Shown here: positions 25,395-31,748 of the stretch, piece by piece | How positions within the stretch are numbered: position 1 is the stretch's first letter | How the letters are laid out: each line of letters opens with the position of its first letter | The notes under the pieces: generated by a model | Told to the model about the DNA's origin: nothing | Seen by the model: the letters and a program-made list of their open reading frames with translations, nothing else | Database searches by the model: none | Position numbers and translations under genes: made by a program | DNA from: JAPLST01 sp964397565 | Lineage (GTDB): Bacteria; Auribacterota; UBA3054; JAPLST01 | NCBI GenBank assembly: GCA_964397565.1 | Contig: CAYNJC010000033.1 | Span: 1 to 47,347 of the forward strand | Reading direction: 5' to 3' | DNA length: 47,347 bases

Positions 25395-26519
25395 CTACAC
25401 GCCGCGCCACCCGGTCACCACGGCCAATGCGTCGCGCGCGGCATACGGTCGTGCCAGTCGCGCAGCCGCCGCGCGCATGTGCCATAGTTGTTGCGGCGCT
25501 GCCAGTAGTGTCGCGACAGCATCCGGCACATCACGCACACGGCGCGGCCGCAGCGCCGCGCCTGCGGCTGCCAGCAGCAGCGCGTTCGGCAGCTCGTGCC
25601 CGGCAATGTGCGGCACAATCACCATGGGCAGCCCCATCGCCATGCTCTCCGCACAGGTCAACCCGCCGGCTTTGCTCACCATGACATCGCCGCACGCCAT
25701 GACACGCTCAATCTGCTCAGTGTAACCAAGCGCAACGACGCGCGGCATGAGATCCGCGCACGCGCGCATAACTTGCTGCCGCACCTGTTCGTTGCGCCCC
25801 GCCAGCACCAGCACCTGGGCCTGCGGCGCGCGTACGGCCATGGCCCGCGCCATGCCCGTCAGATCACCCGCGCCGCGCGCGCCGCCCATCACCAGCACGG
25901 TGGGCCGCGCCGGATCGAGACCTAGTTCACGCGCGCAGACAGCGCGGTCCGGCGGCGTGCTGAATGCCGGCATGATCGGCGTGCCGTTGAGATGAATGCG
26001 CGTGCGGTTCACGCCGTGGCGCACGAGCCGCGCAACGGCGCACGCCGACGGCGCAAAGTAGCCGGCGACATGGTCCTGCACCCAGACCGCATGCGCATCA
26101 CAATCCGTCAAATGAACCCAGACAGGCGGGCATGCGGTGCCGCGCGCATGTAGCGCCGCCAACAGTTCTGCCGCGAGATAATGCGTGCAGATGATCGCAT
26201 CCGGCTGCTGCACTGCCACAACTGCGGCAATGCCCTCCAGACAGCGGGCGTGGGCCCAGCGGCGCAGTACGCGCCCGCCGCGCGTGTTGTACAGCGTGTC
26301 GACAAACTCATAGATAATGTCAAACAACCACGGCATGACGACCAGCGGCGAATAGGAATCCGCCGCGACCCAGCGCAGCAGACCCGGCACCAGCGTGCCC
26401 GTGTCGACATGGCTGCAGCGCAGATCGGGAAACCAGCGCTGTGCACCGGCGCACAGGGCTTCCGCCGCGCGCACGTGGCCGTAACCGGCCGCGCCGCTGA
26501 AGACAAGAATGGTTTTCAT
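25395..26519 (-). CDS. MGDG-synthase-like glycosyltransferase (GT28)
   Basis: 374 aa. The N-terminal domain, KTILVFSGAAGYGHVRAAEAL, is the diacylglycerol-sugar synthase signature, and VDTLYNTRGGRVLR also fits. The donor domain has VLVMGGARGAGDLTGMARAM, VLAGRNEQVR, ALGYTEQIERVMACGDVMVSKAGGLTCAE (the MurG/MGDG sugar-nucleotide site) and MVIVPHIAGHELPN. Transfers a sugar from a nucleotide donor to a lipid acceptor, probably diacylglycerol, at the inner face of the membrane. ATG 26519 overlaps the upstream radical SAM stop as ATGA, so the two form a unit. Confidence 0.88.
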   Translation of the reverse strand: MKTILVFSGAAGYGHVRAAEALCAGAQRWFPDLRCSHVDTGTLVPGLLRWVAADSYSPLVVMPWLFDIIYEFVDTLYNTRGGRVLRRWAHARCLEGIAAVVAVQQPDAIICTHYLAAELLAALHARGTACPPVWVHLTDCDAHAVWVQDHVAGYFAPSACAVARLVRHGVNRTRIHLNGTPIMPAFSTPPDRAVCARELGLDPARPTVLVMGGARGAGDLTGMARAMAVRAPQAQVLVLAGRNEQVRQQVMRACADLMPRVVALGYTEQIERVMACGDVMVSKAGGLTCAESMAMGLPMVIVPHIAGHELPNALLLAAAGAALRPRRVRDVPDAVATLLAAPQQLWHMRAAAARLARPYAARDALAVVTGWRGV

Positions 26520-27463
26520 CCTTGCCTGTGGCGCATGCGGGTCATGAGGTATTTCGCCAGCGAGCGCAGCACGCGCAGCGGATAGCGCCGGTACAATGCC
26601 ACGCGCATATAGCAATATAAGGTGCAGCCCTGGCAGACCTCATACGTGCCGGCCCGTGCGGCGACTGCCTGGGTGGCGCGCCATGCGCGCACAAGGTCGT
26701 CAGCAATCGGCACGCGCTGTTGTTCGTGATGCAAACACGGCGCGACGATCTGATTGTCCGGCGTGATCGTTATGGTCGCGCGGCCGGCGCGGCAGAGGGG
26801 CCGTGCACGCTGATTGCCGCCGTCCGCAATCAAGGCCAGCGCGGCGTGATCGGCCACCACCCACGGATGCCTTGCCGCGCGCATCAGCACGCGCGCGCCG
26901 GCCGCGCTCAAGCCCGCCTGGCGTGATGCGGCAAAGCACGGATTCAACGCCAGCACGGTTTTCTGCGCGGTGGCAAAAGCCAGTAACGCATCAAGCTGCA
27001 CCAGTGTCGCGTCCGTGATCGTGGCCACCAAGTTGAAGCGTTGCCCAAGCCGCCGGGCACAGGCCATGCTTGCCAGCACGCGCGCATACGAGCCGGGACC
27101 GCGAATAACATCATGCGCCGCGGCGTCGGCTGCCTCACAAGAAAATTGCAGATGCTGCACCAGACCACAAAGCTGTTCGGCAAAGTCGGGATAGCGCGCA
27201 CAGTTGGTAGTGAGGGTCGTACGCATGCCCAGCTGGCGCGCGCAGCGCAATGCATCAAGAATATGTGCGAACAGCAGCGGCTCGCCACCGGTGAAATCAA
27301 TCAAGCGCACGCCCAGTCGCCGTAGTCCGCGCAGGTTTTCTCGCACTTCCACCAAAGTCTGTTCGCGATAGCCGGGCTCGTCCGCGCCATGCCAGACATC
27401 ACACATGGCGCAGCGCGCGGTGCACCGCAAGGTCACATAATACATGCATAACCATGGTCGCAT
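26516..27463 (-). CDS. Radical SAM protein with C-terminal Cys cluster
   Basis: 315 aa. Core motif CTARCAMC (C14, C18, C21), IDFTGGEPLLFAHILDAL, TTLTTNCARYPDF. The C-terminus has CLHHEQQRVPIADD and later CQGCTLYCYM, fitting a SPASM/twitch auxiliary cluster. Start ATG 27463; codon 7 (ATG 27445) is an alternative. A 16-bp inverted repeat sits directly at its 5' end. Cotranscribed with the GT28 gene, so modification of the glycolipid or its acceptor is a fair guess; reaction unknown. Confidence 0.85.
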   Translation of the reverse strand: MRPWLCMYYVTLRCTARCAMCDVWHGADEPGYREQTLVEVRENLRGLRRLGVRLIDFTGGEPLLFAHILDALRCARQLGMRTTLTTNCARYPDFAEQLCGLVQHLQFSCEAADAAAHDVIRGPGSYARVLASMACARRLGQRFNLVATITDATLVQLDALLAFATAQKTVLALNPCFAASRQAGLSAAGARVLMRAARHPWVVADHAALALIADGGNQRARPLCRAGRATITITPDNQIVAPCLHHEQQRVPIADDLVRAWRATQAVAARAGTYEVCQGCTLYCYMRVALYRRYPLRVLRSLAKYLMTRMRHRQG

Positions 27464-27466
27464 GCA

Positions 27467-27482
27467 GTATTGTACACAATAC
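27467..27482. promoter_or_regulatory. Operator-like inverted repeat between divergent genes
   Basis: GTATTGT-AC-ACAATAC, perfect 7-bp arms, ending 4 bp from the radical SAM start. Its minus strand contains TACAAT (27474-27469), a good -10 for that gene, so a protein bound here would block transcription. No regulator gene is adjacent. Confidence 0.5.
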
Positions 27483-27509
27483 CGCGCATGCCGGCGTATG
27501 CGTGTGGTT

Positions 27510-27518
27510 TGCTATAAT
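27510..27518 (+). promoter_or_regulatory. Extended -10 promoter for the 27.6-28.6 kb genes
   Basis: TGCTATAAT, a consensus extended -10 element (TGnTATAAT), 55 bp before the ATG at 27573; no clear -35. Confidence 0.6.
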
Positions 27519-27572
27519 GAGACATGGATGCTGCGTGGTGACAACCAACGGATGCTGCAGGAGACCAAGGCG

Positions 27573-27707
27573 ATGATAACACAAAAGCACTTCATGTTTG
27601 TGATCATGCTCAACGTGGCCTGGGCTTTGGGCGGTCCGCCGCCCGCGTTGACCCATGGCTTTTCACCTGGTTGCGCAACCAGCGCGACTTTCAATGATTC
27701 GGAGTAA
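27573..27707 (+). CDS. Small 44-aa exported or membrane peptide
   Basis: MITQKHFMFVIMLNVAWALG followed by GPPPALTHG and a polar tail with one Cys. The hydrophobic N-terminus looks like a signal peptide. AGGAG lies about 10 nt before ATG with AAGG nearer. Its stop is 3 nt before the next ATG, so it leads a three-gene unit. Not recognised. It might be a leader for coupling, or a secreted peptide. Confidence 0.5.
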   Translation: MITQKHFMFVIMLNVAWALGGPPPALTHGFSPGCATSATFNDSE

Positions 27708-27710
27708 GCA

Positions 27711-28259
27711 ATGAGAATATTCCTTGCCTTCGCCATCGCCCTGCTTGCGCACGCTGCCGACGTGGACCAGTTTGACGAATTCCCCGGAAACGCCTATTAT
27801 GGGAGTCGCTACAAAGGCAGGATATACGAGTCCTGCATCACGGCCAAGCAGTACAAAAAGATGCCTGCATGGGACGCCATGGGCCAGAAGCCCATTCCGG
27901 TCTCGCCTGGTCAGGCGATCCGCCTTGCACGTGCAGTCGTTGAGCGGCACGTGCCCGAGGCCGAGCGGCACGATTGGGTTCTCACGCGCGTGGAGCTCAA
28001 CCACTATCCTTGCTACCCTCCGCGCGCATATACTGAGGTGCGTGAGCAGAAATGGCGCTATCTAGTCTGCTTCTGGAACAAGAACAACCCAGATTCAAGC
28101 GACTTTCCCACGCCACCTGAAATGGAAGCGAAGCAGGACCAATTCAACATCTTCGTTCTCTTGAGCGGCGAGGCATGCGAGCCGGTTCCCAGACAGGAGA
28201 AGAAGGACGCCGAACAACCTCCTGCAACTGCTGGTCCAAAAGCCGTTTTGATCAAATGA
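27711..28259 (+). CDS. Exported protein of unknown function, 182 aa
   Basis: Signal peptide MRIFLAFAIALLAHA then ADVDQFDEF. A central segment, MGQKPIPVSPGQAIRLARAVVERHV, then WVLTRVELNHYPCY and KWRYLVCFWNK, recalls small exported PVC proteins in which a peptidase-inhibitor-like (PepSY/cystatin-type) alpha-beta fold follows the signal; family not certain. GGAG overlaps the preceding stop codon. The acidic C-terminal tail EKKDAEQPPATAGPK is probably disordered. Its stop overlaps the next start as ATGA. Confidence 0.75.
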   Translation: MRIFLAFAIALLAHAADVDQFDEFPGNAYYGSRYKGRIYESCITAKQYKKMPAWDAMGQKPIPVSPGQAIRLARAVVERHVPEAERHDWVLTRVELNHYPCYPPRAYTEVREQKWRYLVCFWNKNNPDSSDFPTPPEMEAKQDQFNIFVLLSGEACEPVPRQEKKDAEQPPATAGPKAVLIK

Positions 28260-28639
28260 GGAGCATGATTCCGGCAGGCTTGGCGCTGACACTTCTCACT
28301 CTTTCCGGGTGTATCGGGTTTATCAACGGGTACGTTGCAGACTCGTCGCCGATGGCCGATGGTCGTTACATTCAGGACACTGCATTCACTGCCGTCAACA
28401 GTGATATCGCACTCATCCAGCAAAACCATGCGTCGGACTCAGGACCGCTTCGCAAGGGAGCATTTGACAGCATTTGTTTGGTAGACCTTCCGATCAGTGC
28501 TTGCGCGGACACGCTCTTCCTTCCGGTCAAAGGAACCGCGTGGCTGATGCATGGACGGAAAACAAACGCCGCAATAGTCCAGGCCGATACGGCAATCCAT
28601 GCCACAAACTGCGCAAACATCGAGGTGCCGCAAGCGTAG
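28256..28639 (+). CDS. YceK-like (DUF1375) lipoprotein
   Basis: 127 aa with lipoprotein signal ALTLLTLSGC (Cys19). The C-terminal half has GAFDSICLVDLPISACADTL, then FLPVKGTAWLM, which matches the YceK/YidQ pattern of a small outer-membrane lipoprotein (DLPxSxxxDTxxLP). ATG is within the ATGA overlap with the previous gene. Function of the family unknown; an envelope role is likely. Confidence 0.75.
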   Translation: MRSMIPAGLALTLLTLSGCIGFINGYVADSSPMADGRYIQDTAFTAVNSDIALIQQNHASDSGPLRKGAFDSICLVDLPISACADTLFLPVKGTAWLMHGRKTNAAIVQADTAIHATNCANIEVPQA

Positions 28640-28653
28640 CATTATTGAAAGTA

Positions 28654-28678
28654 AAATTCGTTGGCCGCCAACGAATTT
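28654..28678. terminator. 25-bp palindrome after the YceK-like gene
   Basis: AAATTCGTTGGC-C-GCCAACGAATTT, 12-bp arms, 14 nt after the stop codon. Strong hairpin without a T tract. It also lies just upstream of the next promoter, so it may instead be an operator for the glycoside hydrolase gene. Confidence 0.5.
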
Positions 28679-28691
28679 CCTCACGCAGCGC

Positions 28692-28720
28692 TTGACGACT
28701 TTTTTTGAATTCGCTATACT
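28692..28720 (+). promoter_or_regulatory. Strong sigma70-type promoter for the GH63-like gene
   Basis: TTGACG at 28692-28697, a 17-bp spacer and TATACT at 28715-28720, about 53 bp before ATG 28773. Confidence 0.75.
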
Positions 28721-28772
28721 TTAAGCCGCAATCTTGATTTGGTATATTGTAACTTTTATCACCCGCAGGCGT

Positions 28773-30926
28773 ATGACCACCCCACAATCGCTCGATCACG
28801 GCTGGAATACGTGGGACTTCCGCTCCTACAATCACATTGTCTATCTCGACCGCGAGCGCTTCACCTTCAAGCTGCGCATCAGCGTCTACGATCCGGAGTC
28901 GGATACGCATCACACGCGCTTCCGCTGGCCGCAGATGCCGGTGCGCGGGCCGCATGCGCCGGACGGCTCATATTGGGCGTACACCTTCATGATTCCCACG
29001 GCGCACTACGCGGTCGCGGCGGCTGCGCACGACACGGCGCTGGATGTCACCTTGACACCGCAAACGATGGGCGACCGCTGCCGTCTGGTCGTCGCGCTGC
29101 AGCCGTGCGGCGAAGAACCGGTGCGCGCGGACGGCGACGTGCTCTGCACGCGCGACTGGTATATTACGCATCCGGGCCTGCTGCGACCGGAAGACGCCAT
29201 GTTTTTCATCAGCATGGATTGTCCCTATCTGTTCAACGAGCCGGGCGCGCCCTGCGGTCTGCATCTCGAGCGCAAACGCACGCGCGTCAGTCTGGTGACA
29301 ATCGGCAAGAGTATTGCGGCGGCAGGCACGCGCTACAAACAACAAGAATTGGCGGGTGAAGCCGGTCTGCAACGTTGTTTGATGGCCGTGCCGCGCGCGG
29401 TGACCTGGAACACGGTCTTTGATCAACGCTGGACCGGCGTGACCACACAAATCTCGCGCGACTGGGGCGCGGACTGGAACGGCAGCTACAACTTTCCGTG
29501 GGATCAATGTTTTCTCGGGTACCTGAGCACCACGGTCAGCGCCGCATTGGCACGCGCCAACTTCAAGGCGATTCTTGCCTCGGCCACGGACGAGGGCTTT
29601 CCGCCGAATTATTACACCTCGTTTGGCGTCAAGGCGTTCGACCGCTCGCAACCGCCGGTGGGCTCGTATCTGGCGTGGAAATCATATTGCATCACGCGTG
29701 ACCGCAGCCTCCTGGTTGAGACCTATGCGGCCCTGCAGCGCTGGCATGCGTGGTGGTTCACCGCCCGCGATCCGCGCAAGACCGGCCTGCTCTCGTGGGG
29801 TTCGAACGACACCCCGGAGTATCAATTTCCGCATCTGAAGGTCTACAACCCGACCCAGCAGGATGCGCATATTTGCGCGCTGTACGAAGCCGGCATGGAC
29901 AATTTCCCGGTGATGAACGAATTGCCGTTTGATGCCAAGAGCCATACGCTGGCGGGCCATTGCGTGGCGCTGAACTCGTTGTACACGATGGACTGCGAGG
30001 CGCTGGCGGCGATTGCGCGCACGCTCGGCAAGCCGCGCGACGCGGCCCGCTATGCCCGCGAAGCCGCCGACATGAAAGCCCGTATGCGCGCGCGCCTGCT
30101 CGACCCCGAGACCGGCATGTTCTGCCTGCGCGCCTGGGACGGCCGCTGGCTGCGCGACTGGAGCGCGATCAATTTCTATCCGCTGACCGCCGGTGTCGCC
30201 ACGCCCGCCGAGGCCGAACACATCGTCAAAAAATATCTGCTCGATCCCGAGCTGTTCTGGGGGGACCATGTCATTTCGGTGACGGCCCTGAACTATCCGG
30301 CCAGCAAGAACAATGACTATTGGGCCGGGCGCATCTGGCCGCCGGTCAATTTCATTGTGTACGAGGGCTTGAAACGCTATCGCTGTGACGAAACGGCCGC
30401 CGCGTTCGCGCTGAAGAGCATGCGCACCTTTGAGAGTGGCTGGGTCAAAGCCAACCAGATTTGCGAAAACTACAATATGTTCAGCGGTGAGGGCGGCGAT
30501 GTCTGGAACTCCGACACCGGCTACGGCTGGGGCGCCTTGCTGGCGAATTTCGCGCTGCAGGAATTGATTGATGTCGAGCCCTGGTCGTGCGCGTTGCGCA
30601 TCGGCACACGCTCGCAACAATCATGGGGTGTGCGGCGCTATTGCGTCGGCGCAGACACGTATCGCGTGCACAGCGCGTATGATGGCCTGCGAGTCGCGCG
30701 CAACGGCGCGCTCTGGCTTGAGAGTACGTCGCCGATCGTGGCGCGCTTTGACGCGTTTGGCGCAGCACCGTTACGCGTGCAGATCAATGCCGATCGGGCA
30801 GGTCACCTGACATTGCACGGCATGAAAACCGGCGAGATCGTGCGTGTGCTCAGCGATGCCGGCACCACCATGGTGCGCGCCGGCCGTGACAAACGAGTGC
30901 AGATTGAGTATGATGTAGCACCCTAA
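28773..30926 (+). CDS. GH63-like alpha-glycosidase
   Basis: 717 aa, no signal peptide, probably cytoplasmic. A beta-sandwich N-domain (about 1-215) is followed by an (alpha/alpha)6 barrel. Marks of the GH63/trehalase-like clan: NFPWDQCFLGYLS, FPPNYYTSFGVKAFDRSQPP, LLSWGSND, LYEAGMDNFP (Asp of the acid motif at about 376), WAGRIWPPVNFIVYEGL, and ENYNMFSGEGGD (Glu of the base motif near 565). Clan members hydrolyse alpha-linked glucosides, mannosylglycerate or glucosylglycerate. It precedes a sugar ABC transporter and an oxidoreductase, so it probably processes the imported sugar. ATG 28773 rather than 28734 is chosen because homology begins there. Confidence 0.85.
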   Translation: MTTPQSLDHGWNTWDFRSYNHIVYLDRERFTFKLRISVYDPESDTHHTRFRWPQMPVRGPHAPDGSYWAYTFMIPTAHYAVAAAAHDTALDVTLTPQTMGDRCRLVVALQPCGEEPVRADGDVLCTRDWYITHPGLLRPEDAMFFISMDCPYLFNEPGAPCGLHLERKRTRVSLVTIGKSIAAAGTRYKQQELAGEAGLQRCLMAVPRAVTWNTVFDQRWTGVTTQISRDWGADWNGSYNFPWDQCFLGYLSTTVSAALARANFKAILASATDEGFPPNYYTSFGVKAFDRSQPPVGSYLAWKSYCITRDRSLLVETYAALQRWHAWWFTARDPRKTGLLSWGSNDTPEYQFPHLKVYNPTQQDAHICALYEAGMDNFPVMNELPFDAKSHTLAGHCVALNSLYTMDCEALAAIARTLGKPRDAARYAREAADMKARMRARLLDPETGMFCLRAWDGRWLRDWSAINFYPLTAGVATPAEAEHIVKKYLLDPELFWGDHVISVTALNYPASKNNDYWAGRIWPPVNFIVYEGLKRYRCDETAAAFALKSMRTFESGWVKANQICENYNMFSGEGGDVWNSDTGYGWGALLANFALQELIDVEPWSCALRIGTRSQQSWGVRRYCVGADTYRVHSAYDGLRVARNGALWLESTSPIVARFDAFGAAPLRVQINADRAGHLTLHGMKTGEIVRVLSDAGTTMVRAGRDKRVQIEYDVAP

Positions 30927-30946
30927 CTGACGCTTGGGTATCAACC

Positions 30947-31318
30947 ATGAATGAAAAACCTGGTGCAGGCTCTGTGATGCGACCGCGGACAATGGTGCTG
31001 CTGGTGCTGTTGATGATGGCGGGCATAGCCGCCACCGTCTCGTTCTTGACGCGACCGCCGACACTACCCGCGCCGGATTTTCATACGCGCGCCTGCATCA
31101 ATCAAATGGCCCGGATTCAGGCGGCCATCTGGGTTGCCCGCCGCGACGATCCGCGCCTGGCACCGACGCGCGTCAGCCAGTTAGTGACGAACTATCTGGC
31201 CATCGAACCGCACTGCCCACTCAACGGCGCGGAGTACAAGATTGTATTCCAAGGGACGAATTATAGCGTCTATTGTCCGAACTTTGAGCCCAACAGCCAC
31301 GCCGCCCGACTGCCGTAG
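30947..31318 (+). CDS. Membrane-anchored protein with prepilin-like C-terminal domain
   Basis: 123 aa. TM anchor about 15-34 (TMVLLVLLMMAGIAATVSFL), then CINQMARIQAAIWVAR...VSQLVTNYL and CPLNGAEYKIVFQGTNYSVYCP. The helix with Cys plus the CPxxGxxY pattern is the C-terminal module of many PVC pseudopilins, but the N-terminus has no clear prepilin peptidase site. Starts 20 nt after the glycosidase, likely same transcript. Role unknown. Confidence 0.7.
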   Translation: MNEKPGAGSVMRPRTMVLLVLLMMAGIAATVSFLTRPPTLPAPDFHTRACINQMARIQAAIWVARRDDPRLAPTRVSQLVTNYLAIEPHCPLNGAEYKIVFQGTNYSVYCPNFEPNSHAARLP

Positions 31319-31673
31319 GAACCTAAGAATCGTCACGGCTCGGTGGTCTGTCGCAGTCACAGCAAATCCTAATTACGCGTGAGTAGTGATCGGTGATCCG
31401 ACATCGGAATCCACTGGCGCGCGCCGCGAATCCGCGCGGCAAAGTGGGAGCGACCTCCGTGTCGCGCATGCTGCGCAGCCACGTGCGAGCGACTGCCATG
31501 TCGCGATGTTACCTTTGCAGCAGATCGCCGCATGGAAGCGGCTCCCGCATTCCGGCAGCGGCTGCAACGTGGGAGCAGCTGCCACATCGCCACAGCGACT
31601 GTGGCTCCCCTGCCGCCGATGGCGACACTTGCAACCAGCAAGTGAGTCGCCGGCACGGAGACCACGGGCCGCC
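31319..31673. repeat. Gap with GTGGGAGCGAC-type iterated repeats
   Basis: No gene seen. It holds several degenerate copies of GTGGGAGC(A/G)(A/G)CT.CC.(T/C)GTCGC in both orientations (for example around 31445, 31480, 31569 and 31605), which can pair with each other, and a GTGATCGGTGATCCG string near 31386. Confidence 0.6.
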
Positions 31674-31703
31674 TTGAGAAAGCCACGCGTGTTTTGCTAT
31701 ACT
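31674..31703 (+). promoter_or_regulatory. Promoter of the sugar ABC transporter operon
   Basis: TTGAGA at 31674-31679, an 18-bp spacer and TGCTATACT with TATACT at 31698-31703 (extended -10), about 10 bp before the leader ORF ATG. Confidence 0.65.
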
Positions 31704-31712
31704 AGCCACCGT

Positions 31713-31748
31713 ATGAAGATGGAACACCGAACGGACCTGCGCCGGTGA
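31713..31748 (+). CDS. Possible 11-codon leader peptide coupled to the SBP-permease gene
   Basis: ATG 31713 opens MKMEHRTDLRR and ends at TGA 31746-31748, which overlaps the GTG start of the next gene as GTGA. No strong Shine-Dalgarno precedes either start, so the transporter may be translated by coupling. It could also be chance. Confidence 0.35.
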   Translation: MKMEHRTDLRR

